Shown here: positions 1-6,077 of the stretch, in pieces
How the letters are laid out: each line of letters begins with the position of its first letter
How positions within the stretch are numbered: position 1 is the stretch's first letter
Assembly: GCA_023128855.1 (NCBI GenBank)
Contig: JAGMDE010000100.1
Span: 1-6,976 of the forward strand
From: Thermoplasmatales archaeon
GTDB lineage: Archaea; Thermoplasmatota; E2; DHVEG-1
DNA: 6,976 bases
Direction of reading: 5' to 3'
Program-made: the position numbers and the translations under genes
Notes under the pieces: generated by a model
What the model saw: only the letters and a program-made list of their open reading frames with translations
Told to the model about the DNA's origin: nothing
Database searches by the model: none

Positions 1-645
1 TTTGATGATGAACATTATCTTGTTTTCTCAACACGGAAAGGCATAATTAAAAAAACTGTTCTATCTGCATATAGCCATGTAAGAGTAAATGGTGTTAGAG
101 CAATAAAATTAGATGAAGATGACGAGCTTATCGGCACTCGGCTTTCAGAGGGAAAACAAACCATAATGATTGCTACAGCTAATGGGCAGGCATGTAGGTT
201 CAATGAAGAAGAAACACGACCAATGGGAAGAGTTACTCGTGGTGTTATAGGCATTAGACTAAAAAAAGATGATAAAGTTGTTTCAATGGCTGTTGTTGGT
301 GAAGAGGGAAACCTAATTACTATTACTGAAAATGGCTATGGAAAGCGATCACCAATTCAGGAATATAGAAAAACACATCGTGGAAGTAAAGGAGTGCGAA
401 CCATAATTACAAACGAGAGAAACGGAAAAGTGATATATGTAAAGGAAGTAATAGACGAAGATCAATTGATGCTTACAAGTAAAGATGGAATGATGGTAAG
501 AATTCCTGTAAAGGATATTAGGATACAAGGTAGAAGTACGATGGGTGTTACTATAATGAGGCTTAACGAAGGAGATAAGGTCGTCTCAGTAGCAAAAATT
601 GTAGAAGAAGACGATGAAGAAGAATCTGAACCTATTGAAAATTAA
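1..645 (+). CDS. gyrA: DNA gyrase subunit A, C-terminal part (5' end outside window)
   Basis: Frame 1 is open from the first base to TAA at 643-645, giving 214 residues of the GyrA C-terminal DNA-wrapping domain. Four repeats of about 50 residues are visible. They carry landmarks shared with bacterial GyrA: TRKGIIKKT near residue 11, DDELIGTRL near 40, RPMGRVTRGVIGIRL near 73, NGYGKRSPIQEY near 109 and GRSTMGVTIMRL near 178. These match the last blades of the beta-pinwheel, which wraps DNA so that gyrase can introduce negative supercoils using ATP. The breakage-reunion domain, catalytic Tyr and the GyrA box would lie upstream of the window. The protein ends in a strongly acidic tail (EEDDEEESEP). 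Gyrase is bacterial in origin but fixed in several archaeal lineages, including Thermoplasmata. The next gene converges from the other strand, so gyrA is the last gene of its transcript. The family assignment is firm; only the full length is unknown. Confidence 0.96.
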   Translation, partial: FDDEHYLVFSTRKGIIKKTVLSAYSHVRVNGVRAIKLDEDDELIGTRLSEGKQTIMIATANGQACRFNEEETRPMGRVTRGVIGIRLKKDDKVVSMAVVGEEGNLITITENGYGKRSPIQEYRKTHRGSKGVRTIITNERNGKVIYVKEVIDEDQLMLTSKDGMMVRIPVKDIRIQGRSTMGVTIMRLNEGDKVVSVAKIVEEDDEEESEPIEN

Positions 646-650
646 TTAAT

Positions 651-665
651 AAAAAAAGAAAAAAA
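651..665 (-). terminator. T-run terminator of the C25-like gene
   Basis: The plus strand reads A7-G-A7, so the minus transcript carries T7-C-T7 beginning 24 nt after the TAA stop of the peptidase-like gene. Archaeal RNA polymerase terminates on such U-runs without needing a hairpin. No stem precedes it. Confidence 0.6.
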
Positions 666-675
666 GGTTAGAGAT

Positions 676-690
676 TGTTTTTATTTGTTT
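676..690 (+). terminator. T-rich terminator of gyrA
   Basis: The plus strand has a T-rich stretch (TGTTTTTATTTGTTT) starting about 30 nt after the gyrA stop and running into the end of the opposing gene. It probably ends the gyrA transcript. Together with the T-run on the other strand it makes the 646-688 spacer a two-way terminator. Confidence 0.4.
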
Positions 691-3586
691 ACTTTGGTGG
701 TATATAGGGTTCTAGAGCTGGATCGCCGAATAACGTGAATTCTTGGAATGTAGTGTACTTGTTTTTCATCATGTAAGGATCAGCAAGTGCTTCGCTTTTC
801 ATGTTATCTGTATATGTTTGTTGCATTTGCATATATTCTTCACTACTTCCAGCTGCAACGAGAGGTGGTGACCACCAGAGTTCCCAGTCAGCATCTTGTG
901 GCAAATAGTTGTTTTTAGCATCTCTAAAGGCCATACCTATAGAATCACCATCTTTTTTCATCTCGAGACAAATATCTTTGTATACTAGGGCACCAAAGTG
1001 GTGATCTGGGTAAATTCCTTTCTTAGCGTTTGATTTAGCAATCAAGTAAGCCTTTAGTACACTGAAAGGAGTGTCTGTCAATTTGTTTTTAGGCTCAAGG
1101 TATCCACCAGGGATATTGGTTCCTGTAGGTGCAGCAATCAATGATGTTACTCCTGCATGTAAGAATGCTTGACCAAGAGTAGTTTCTGGGTATAATCCAT
1201 CTATTTTTCCACAAATACAGCTTTCTATCATTAAAAACGATGGACCAAGGTCCATATCTGCTACAGTTCTAGTGTTATATGCTATATGATTACCAAGAGA
1301 TGCAGTAGGACCAGCATGTGGGCTTATCACCTCAAATATTTTTTTAATACCAAATTGCATCAAAGGTCCACCAAAACCTACCCAATTTGTATCAATACCA
1401 TTCACCACAAAGATATTCTTGTTTCCATGTCCATTCATCAATATAAAATTACTGTTTTCTATTGCTTCTCCACCTTTAACATTGTCATCACCGAGAAGTT
1501 TTTTAACCTGATTAGGTCTGAAAAAGAGTTTGTTGAATGCTCCAGTGTTCTTTATTTTTTGAATATCTTCATCGCTGAAACCTTGTGAAGCTCCAGGTTC
1601 TTTGTATAAAGCATGAATTGTAGTAAACCCTAAAGGTTTAGCAATTTTTTCAACAAAGCTTTCTATAGCGATTTCTCCAAAACCAGTCCACATTTTCATT
1701 GGCTCACCTCGGTGAGTTACACCCATCATGCTTGCAATTGGGTATCTTATAGGTGGTTGTCTAAAATCAAGTCCATCACCAACTAAAATTGCCATTGAAT
1801 CTTTCCACTCATTATATGCATCGAGAATTTCATTATAAAATACACTTCTAGCAATTAACGCACTAGCATCTTGAGCATCATAACCAGTAATTCTTCCTAC
1901 ACTATTTTCCTGATAAGGATAATCTGTATAAATATCTTCAGCAATATTGTCCCAAACGTATTTTTGTGGATCAATATTACCATAAATTACATCGCTAGGT
2001 GTTCCTACACCCCAGGAATATGGTCCTTCTTCGTAATCAACTTTTTCCATATAGTTCTGATAGATATATTGAGGTAGAACAGTTGCACCACCAACTAGTG
2101 CTATGTTTATGGGATTATCATCATAGTATTCTCTCAAAGTTTTCAGATCACGATCATCCCTGATTTTAATATCTGCAAGTTTTGCAAGTATCTCATTTAA
2201 AGGTTCATGAATATTATCAAATATATGCTTACAAGCAGCATCGTTTATTCTAGGATTTCTTCTAGGCATATAGAAACCTGGTGATGGTTCACCCTTCTCT
2301 GTTAAGATGTGATCATCAGCAGTAAATGCAAACTCAGGTTTACCAAATATAATTCCATTATGATATGCAGTTAAATAAGGAGCTAAGGATGAGAGTTGCT
2401 TCATCATTGGATAAACAGGATTTTCAAGTTTTTCAATAATAACACTGCCTGAACACCTTCCTTCCTCCTTAAGCATCCATTGACCTCTAACCCTGATATT
2501 ATATTTTACACCGCCCCTTTCATACAATACAGCCTCGACATAGACTTTATCCTTTGAAATCTTACCATTTGCATCCCTTTCAGCTGTACCTCCAGCTGCT
2601 GTGTTACCACCAAAGATTTCGATCGTTGTTAGGGGCACAGGAATATCTTCAAGATCTGCACCAATTCCAAAATTTACATAATCACCAAAATCATCGACAT
2701 CTTCATCGTCAAGATTTATACCCTCAAATTTAACAAGAGCATATTTGTAATCTTCAGGAATTGTAAATGTTCCAAGTATTTTTGCATCTTGTGATTTCAT
2801 TGATTGGAGTAATCTAGAGCTTGCACCTGATTGCAAAGTCATTGTATCAAACTCCTTAGTAATACTATCTAAAACTTCAGGTGGCCAAGCATCTACTGGG
2901 TTAGTAAGTGTTATATAATCAACTTCTTTAAATTTCTCTGTAACTATCTCAATAGATGCATTTACTACATCGCCAACACTATTAAATTTAAGGACTTCAC
3001 CATATCCTTCAAGATCTCCACAAACAATTGTGCGTTCTACTCCTAATTCACTGAAGACATCTAACACATCTGCATCTATTTCATCAGTTACAATAACAGG
3101 TATACTTAAGTAAGATGCAAGAGGTGTTGCAAGAACTCCTAAGTTATATCCCTCCTGTGTATATTCAATGATAAGAGCTCCGGTGCTACTCTCCCAATAT
3201 TCCTTTGCAAATCTTAGTGATACGTCTTTTGCTGACTCTTCGTCTCCAACAATTTCATCTGCTACAATACCAATTTGAGTTATCTCGACTTTGATAACTG
3301 CACTTGATGGATTTTCAAAATCTTTTACATATAATGGAATAACTCTTTGAAGTCCATCAGAATCATAGTTTATCGCTACTGGTGTTGCAATAAGTGGATA
3401 GAACGGACAGCTATCCGAAACTGTTATTGCTGCTGGTGTATCCTTTAAAACTCCAGTTAAGGATACAAATTGATCTATTCCTGCAGTTTCTACTTCAGCT
3501 TCATAATCCCAATAATAAATACCAATTGAAGCTAAAATTAATATGGCTACTCCTGCTACTACGACTATTTTATCGTTTTTCTTCAT
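689..3586 (-). CDS. Membrane-anchored gingipain-like (peptidase family C25) protein, 965 aa
   Basis: The start is Lys-rich (MKKNDK) and followed by one hydrophobic helix, about residues 7-25. There is no lipobox and no C-terminal helix, so the protein is predicted to be anchored at its N-terminus with the bulk outside the cell. Residues about 135-200 (LGVLATPLASYLSIPVIVTDE, then ELGVERTIVCG) resemble cell-wall-binding repeat 2 domains. A related stretch (LAPYLTAYHNGIIFGKPE) follows further on. The second half carries the C25 caspase-like core: ALVGG at 496-500, SVGRI around 563-565, the His motif NGHG with His720, the Cys motif ESCICG with Cys790, and LFGDPAL at 952-958. In gingipain R the equivalents are NGHG, ACVNG and VFGDPSL, so both catalytic residues appear present. 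A cysteine-endopeptidase role is inferred, with substrate unknown; a structural or S-layer role is possible. GGGGGAT ends 7 nt before the ATG and supports this start. The gene is alone on its strand here. Confidence 0.82.
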   Translation of the reverse strand: MKKNDKIVVVAGVAILILASIGIYYWDYEAEVETAGIDQFVSLTGVLKDTPAAITVSDSCPFYPLIATPVAINYDSDGLQRVIPLYVKDFENPSSAVIKVEITQIGIVADEIVGDEESAKDVSLRFAKEYWESSTGALIIEYTQEGYNLGVLATPLASYLSIPVIVTDEIDADVLDVFSELGVERTIVCGDLEGYGEVLKFNSVGDVVNASIEIVTEKFKEVDYITLTNPVDAWPPEVLDSITKEFDTMTLQSGASSRLLQSMKSQDAKILGTFTIPEDYKYALVKFEGINLDDEDVDDFGDYVNFGIGADLEDIPVPLTTIEIFGGNTAAGGTAERDANGKISKDKVYVEAVLYERGGVKYNIRVRGQWMLKEEGRCSGSVIIEKLENPVYPMMKQLSSLAPYLTAYHNGIIFGKPEFAFTADDHILTEKGEPSPGFYMPRRNPRINDAACKHIFDNIHEPLNEILAKLADIKIRDDRDLKTLREYYDDNPINIALVGGATVLPQYIYQNYMEKVDYEEGPYSWGVGTPSDVIYGNIDPQKYVWDNIAEDIYTDYPYQENSVGRITGYDAQDASALIARSVFYNEILDAYNEWKDSMAILVGDGLDFRQPPIRYPIASMMGVTHRGEPMKMWTGFGEIAIESFVEKIAKPLGFTTIHALYKEPGASQGFSDEDIQKIKNTGAFNKLFFRPNQVKKLLGDDNVKGGEAIENSNFILMNGHGNKNIFVVNGIDTNWVGFGGPLMQFGIKKIFEVISPHAGPTASLGNHIAYNTRTVADMDLGPSFLMIESCICGKIDGLYPETTLGQAFLHAGVTSLIAAPTGTNIPGGYLEPKNKLTDTPFSVLKAYLIAKSNAKKGIYPDHHFGALVYKDICLEMKKDGDSIGMAFRDAKNNYLPQDADWELWWSPPLVAAGSSEEYMQMQQTYTDNMKSEALADPYMMKNKYTTFQEFTLFGDPALEPYIPPK

Positions 3587-3590
3587 TTTT

Positions 3591-3630
3591 TATCCCCCAT
3601 TTCATATAAATATATATAGCTTAGTATATT
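3591..3630 (-). promoter_or_regulatory. Promoter and ribosome binding site of the C25-like gene
   Basis: On the minus strand a GGGGGAT element lies at 3592-3598, 7 nt from the ATG. An AATATA box at 3625-3630 would place the transcript start near 3602, leaving a short leader that contains this element. A second TATA-like stretch (TATATATATTTATA, about 3605-3618) is closer and would give a nearly leaderless transcript. The sequence alone does not say which is used. Confidence 0.35.
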
Positions 3631-3762
3631 TACATCTTTGTATATAATATTTTCTGATTATTTATTTTATTTTATACATTACATTTTATTTTTTGTATAT
3701 CTATATTATCTAGGGTAATATATAATTGTTTCTATTATACAAATACTGTTTTGATGATAAAT

Positions 3763-3803
3763 AATTTAATAAGTAGGTATTTTATAAGCCCCAAAAAGTG
3801 GAG
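3763..3803 (+). promoter_or_regulatory. Probable promoter and ribosome binding site of pfdB
   Basis: Two TATA-like boxes precede pfdB. TTTAATAAG at 3765-3773 would start transcription near 3794, keeping the GGAG at 3800-3803 that sits 8 nt before the ATG. TTTTATAAG at 3780-3788 would give an essentially leaderless message. The rest of 3631-3762 is very AT-rich with no gene or RNA that I can recognise. Confidence 0.35.
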
Positions 3804-3811
3804 ATAATAAT

Positions 3812-4174
3812 ATGCCAGAAGAAATGTCAAAACAATTACAAGATCAAATAAACCGATTACAACAAATGAGAATGCAACTTCAGATGATAATGCAACAACG
3901 TCAACAGATTGAATTAAGATTAAAAGAAACTGAAGAAGCATTAGAGGAATTAGGTAAAACAGATGCAAAAACACCAATTTATAAAAGCGTAGGAGCATTA
4001 TTAATAAAAACCAAGGGTAAAAGCGAGATTACTAAGGAGTTAAAGTCAAATAAAGAATCTTTGGAGTTAAGAAAAAACACCCTTGACCAACAAGAAGGAA
4101 GAACCAAAGAAAAATTAACTGAGTTACAAAGCAAAGTGCAGAATGCACTTAGTGGCTCTGAAGGTCAATCCTAA
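3812..4174 (+). CDS. pfdB: Prefoldin beta subunit
   Basis: This 120-residue protein has the prefoldin beta layout. A Gln-rich N-terminal coiled-coil helix spans about residues 5-48, a short beta hairpin carries the family signature (PIYKSVGALLIKTK, about 55-68), and a second coiled-coil helix spans about 74-112. Four beta and two alpha subunits form the archaeal jellyfish-shaped hexamer, whose coiled-coil tips hold unfolded polypeptides in the cytoplasm and pass them to the thermosome. Length and the central signature are both typical. The ATG follows GGAG with 8 nt spacing. The gene for a small membrane protein follows 24 nt later on the same strand and is probably co-transcribed. The alpha subunit is not in the window. 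A reading frame on the opposite strand here is a shadow. Confidence 0.95.
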   Translation: MPEEMSKQLQDQINRLQQMRMQLQMIMQQRQQIELRLKETEEALEELGKTDAKTPIYKSVGALLIKTKGKSEITKELKSNKESLELRKNTLDQQEGRTKEKLTELQSKVQNALSGSEGQS

Positions 4175-4198
4175 TATTGTGGGGTAATTTAGATAAGT

Positions 4199-4522
4199 AT
4201 GTTTAATAAAAAATACCATTCAGTTCATAGTGATTTTAAAACTGGAATCACATGTAAATTTGCTTTCTTCTTAGGAACAATATTATTAATCATCTTTGGA
4301 TTTTTCAAAATAAGTTCTTTTTTGATAGGTAGTAGAAATTCAGGTGCTCTCCAGCCAATTTATGATTTTTCACAAACCACATACCCAGATTCTATTCTTG
4401 CTTTCTCGATTATATCGTTTTTTATAGGGTTTATTTTGTACTTCTTTCATTGTCAATTTGCAAAATTAGCAAAAATTGCAGATGAAATAGAGAAAGAAGA
4501 GCATTTTGAAGATCTTGAATAA
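4199..4522 (+). CDS. Small two-helix membrane protein of unknown function
   Basis: I do not recognise this 107-residue protein. It has a basic, His-containing N-terminus (KKYHSVHSDFK). A hydrophobic helix covers about residues 20-44, a polar loop of about 20 residues follows, and a second helix covers about 66-86. The tail is highly charged and acidic (ADEIEKEEHFEDLE). Two helices and the charge pattern suggest both ends are cytoplasmic. An in-frame TAG lies 6 nt upstream, so ATG 4199 is the first standard start. The only ribosome-binding-like element is TGGGGT at 4180-4185, about 13 nt away, which is a long spacing. It sits 24 nt after pfdB and may be read from the same transcript. It converges on uppS with a 7-nt gap. 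That it is a real gene is supported by its unbroken frame filling the space between two known genes. Its function is open. Confidence 0.7.
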   Translation: MFNKKYHSVHSDFKTGITCKFAFFLGTILLIIFGFFKISSFLIGSRNSGALQPIYDFSQTTYPDSILAFSIISFFIGFILYFFHCQFAKLAKIADEIEKEEHFEDLE

Positions 4523-4525
4523 AAA
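4521..4525 (-). terminator. Short T-run after uppS
   Basis: On the minus strand TTTTT begins 4 nt after the uppS TAG stop, inside the end of the opposing membrane-protein gene. This fits an archaeal U-run terminator but is short. The opposing transcript meets a comparable T5 at 4547-4551, within the 3' end of uppS, so the two transcripts probably overlap at their ends. Confidence 0.35.
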
Positions 4526-4529
4526 GATT

Positions 4530-5318
4530 CTATTTTCCAAATCGTCTTTTTCTCTGTTGACAAGTTAGTATGGCTCTAAGAAAATCTCTTTTTTGAAATG
4601 CTGGCCAATAAACATCTGAAAAGTACAATTCTGAGTATGCAAGTTGCCATAAAAGAAAGTTTGAAATTCTCTCTTCACCAGACGTTCTAAGGATAATATC
4701 TGGGTCAGGTATTCCATTGGTATAAAGGTACTTTGATACAATTGGTTCCTTTATATCTTCTATTTTTAACCTATCCTTTTTAACATCTTCAGCAATTTTT
4801 TGTATTGCTTGAAGAATCTCTTCTCTCCCACCATATGCCAGTGCAATATTAAAGGAATATTTATCATAATCTTTTGTTTTATCTATAATATATTGTGCTG
4901 ATTTTGCAATATCATCGGGTAAAGATTCTAATTGTCCAAAAACTCTTATTTTAACTTGATTTTTATGAATACGTGAATCCTTTGAAGCTCTCTTTAGCTC
5001 TTTTTTACATAGATCCATAAGTTCTCTTACTTCACCACTCTCTCTTTGAAAGTTTTCAGTTGAAAAGGCATATACTGTAAGATTTTTAATTCCGAGATCA
5101 AAACACCATTCCAGAACCTCTTCAAGTTTATCTCTTCCAAAAAGGTGACCTGTATTAGGAGGCAAACCTAGGCCCTTTGCAAAACGTCTATTTCCATCCA
5201 TAATTATCGCAACATGCTCAGGAACCGGATTTTCTTTTACTTGTTCAATAAGTTTGAAATCACGAAATTCATCAATTTTTTTAGAAAAAAAAGCATAAGG
5301 TGAAGAATTATAGATCAT
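4530..5318 (-). CDS. uppS: Polyprenyl diphosphate synthase (cis-prenyltransferase, UppS family)
   Basis: The enzyme extends farnesyl or geranylgeranyl diphosphate with isopentenyl diphosphate in cis steps, giving the long polyprenyl phosphate carrier used in archaeal N-glycosylation. All main motifs are visible in the 262-residue frame: HVAIIMDGNRRFA with catalytic Asp41, GHLFGRDKL with His58, YAFSTENFQR at 83-92, and DPDIILRTSGEERISNFLLW with Arg211 and Arg217 for diphosphate binding. ELYFSDVYWPAF follows with Glu230. The family's usual Trp in the SENW segment is Phe90. The ATG at 5318 has no good ribosome binding site. The frame stays open for 39 more codons upstream without ATG, GTG or TTG. 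The gene's likely TATA box fits a start at ATG 5434, one base out of frame, so the true N-terminus may be longer (see findings). Product chain length cannot be told from sequence. Confidence 0.94.
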   Translation of the reverse strand: MIYNSSPYAFFSKKIDEFRDFKLIEQVKENPVPEHVAIIMDGNRRFAKGLGLPPNTGHLFGRDKLEEVLEWCFDLGIKNLTVYAFSTENFQRESGEVRELMDLCKKELKRASKDSRIHKNQVKIRVFGQLESLPDDIAKSAQYIIDKTKDYDKYSFNIALAYGGREEILQAIQKIAEDVKKDRLKIEDIKEPIVSKYLYTNGIPDPDIILRTSGEERISNFLLWQLAYSELYFSDVYWPAFQKRDFLRAILTCQQRKRRFGK

Positions 5319-5395
5319 AGTTCCAATTTTTTTGAAAGTATTACTCTGAAGAGCATATTCTTCAAATTTATCTATTTGCTTTCCTGCGAGTGATC

Positions 5396-5434
5396 TTAAT
5401 GATGGTTTTTTTGCTGGAATTTTTCTGCCTCCAT
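5396..5434 (-). other. 12-codon upstream reading frame at the predicted uppS transcript start
   Basis: An ATG at 5432-5434 opens MEAEKFQQKNHH and then stops at 5396-5398. It sits about 26 nt from a TATA box, which is the normal place for a leaderless archaeal start. One added A in its A5 run would join it to the UppS frame. It is therefore either the real but broken uppS start, a leader peptide, or chance. Confidence 0.35.
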
Positions 5435-5455
5435 CCTAGTAATATAGACTTCAAT

Positions 5456-5463
5456 TATTTATA
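5456..5463 (-). promoter_or_regulatory. TATA box upstream of uppS
   Basis: The minus strand reads TATAAATA, a close match to the archaeal TATA consensus. Its centre is about 26 nt from the A of ATG 5434. The expected transcript start therefore falls on or next to that ATG. Transcription would reach uppS separately from the small gene upstream. Confidence 0.55.
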
Positions 5464-5545
5464 CATACTTACTATTTAAAAGGTTACTTTAAAATAGGTA
5501 TTTAGAGAACTCTAGCTCAATTATATGAATGTTAACCTATAATTC

Positions 5546-5704
5546 TTATTTTGAATTATCTTTTACGAACTTTTTGATATCATCTATGTGTTCAACGATT
5601 AACTGTGCTTTTCTAACACCAAATCTAAAAGGATAAGCGTCATTTTCATCCCTTTTCAAGATGATTACAGGATTTCCATTATAGTTATCCATCTCTACAG
5701 GCAT
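5546..5704 (-). CDS. Conserved-looking 52-residue protein of unknown function
   Basis: The minus strand encodes 52 residues beginning MPVEMDNYNGNPVIILKRDE, then PFRFGVRKAQLIVEHIDDIKKF near residues 25-46, ending at TAA 5546-5548. GAGGAGG at 5713-5719 lies 8 nt before the ATG and is a near-perfect archaeal ribosome binding site, the best in the window. There is no signal peptide, membrane helix or Cys. The sequence is strongly charged, and the likely fold is a short beta segment (PVIILKR) followed by a helix. The pattern NGxPVIxLKR with PFxFGxxKAxLI resembles small uncharacterised proteins I recall from methanogens and other prokaryotes, but I cannot name a family. It lies upstream of uppS on the same strand and divergent from rps17e. 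The binding site and coding-like composition make it a likely real gene. Confidence 0.75.
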   Translation of the reverse strand: MPVEMDNYNGNPVIILKRDENDAYPFRFGVRKAQLIVEHIDDIKKFVKDNSK

Positions 5705-5712
5705 TTTAATTT

Positions 5713-5765
5713 CCTCCTCAATTCTGAAGTATTATCCATATATAAAACCTTTATTAATTTATAAT
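5713..5765 (-). promoter_or_regulatory. Promoter and strong ribosome binding site of the 52-codon gene
   Basis: GAGGAGG at 5713-5719 decides the ATG at 5704. A TATA-like element (TATAAATT, about 5756-5763 on the minus strand) would start transcription near 5734 with a 30-nt leader. A nearer TTTATATAT at 5739-5747 would start inside the binding site and is less likely. Confidence 0.5.
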
Positions 5766-5806
5766 ATGTTCTATTACTTTTAGTTATTATAGGTACTGCC
5801 AAAGTT

Positions 5807-5815
5807 TTTATATAA
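5807..5815 (+). promoter_or_regulatory. TATA box of the rps17e-ribB-ribL cluster
   Basis: TTTATATAA is preceded by purine-rich AAAG (5801-5804), as expected for a BRE plus TATA pair. The expected transcript start is near 5837, leaving a leader of about 20 nt that contains the AGGTG element before the CTG start. It is the strongest promoter candidate on the plus strand. It is back-to-back with the promoter of the 52-codon gene. Confidence 0.55.
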
Positions 5816-5844
5816 CAAAAAGCTATTCCGACCTCCTACATTCA

Positions 5845-5850
5845 AAGGTG
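5845..5850 (+). promoter_or_regulatory. Ribosome binding site that places the eS17 start at CTG 5856
   Basis: AAGGTG matches part of the archaeal consensus GGAGGTGAT. It lies 5 nt before CTG 5856-5858 but 26 nt before TTG 5877, so it supports the CTG. The AGGT at 5846-5849 can pair with ACCT at 5854-5857 across a 4-nt loop, which might partly mask the site. Confidence 0.5.
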
Positions 5851-5855
5851 CTAAC

Positions 5856-6077
5856 CTGGGAAATATTAGACAGACATTGATAAAAAACATTGCAATAGGC
5901 CTTACAAAGAAATATCCAAATCAGCTTAAATACGATGATTTTCAACATAATAAAAAAAAGGTTGCAGAATTAAGCGATGTTGGTAGTAAACTTTTAAGAA
6001 ACCGAATAACTGGTCATATTACTAGATATCTAGCATCTCAAAACAAAGGTAAAGTTATCTCACCAATTTATGAGTAG
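5856..6077 (+). CDS. rps17e: Ribosomal protein eS17 (S17e), likely CTG start
   Basis: This small-subunit protein is shared by archaea and eukaryotes. The signature DFQHNKKKVAELSDVGSKLLRNRITGHITRYL matches the family's DFxxNKKxVxExxxVxSKxLRNxIAGxxTR core. No ATG opens the frame; the first ATG, GTG or TTG is TTG 5877, which would cut off the conserved N-terminus. The seven upstream codons read (L)GNIRQT before LIKNIA, matching the usual M-G-x-I-R-x-x-x-I-K opening of eS17. They begin at CTG 5856, with AAGGTG 5 nt upstream. I therefore place the start at this CTG, giving 73 residues, slightly longer than many archaeal eS17 proteins because of a C-terminal tail (ASQNKGKVISPIYE). The stop overlaps the ribB ATG by 8 nt, so the two are probably translationally coupled. 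A substitution or base-call error of ATG to CTG is the alternative. Confidence 0.88.
   Translation: MGNIRQTLIKNIAIGLTKKYPNQLKYDDFQHNKKKVAELSDVGSKLLRNRITGHITRYLASQNKGKVISPIYE

Noticed and set aside
15..254. Minus-strand frame inside gyrA; a similar one lies at 6444-6659 inside ribB
   Set aside because: Both are shadows of firmly identified genes.
1286..1588. 100-codon plus-strand frame inside the C25-like gene, with others at 1871-2077 and 3394-3609
   Set aside because: They lie antisense to a well-supported gene, lack binding sites and resemble no known protein.
3749..3760. TGATGAT near pfdB as a C box of a C/D guide RNA
   Set aside because: No CTGA D box follows at a suitable distance; the only nearby CTGA lies upstream, in the wrong order, and there is no flanking stem.
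3587..3811. Replication origin or mobile-element scar in the AT-rich gap
   Set aside because: No repeated origin box, terminal inverted repeats or target duplication was found. Divergent promoters explain the AT content.
3735..3998. 87-codon hydrophobic open frame on the minus strand
   Set aside because: It is the reverse-strand shadow of pfdB: the Gln/Lys-rich coiled coil gives Leu/Phe-rich antisense. The pfdB reading is certain.
5396..5434. Programmed -1 frameshift joining the 12-codon frame to uppS
   Set aside because: The site G-AAAAA-TT is not a tandem slippery heptamer and no stimulatory structure is apparent. A missing base or a different start is simpler.
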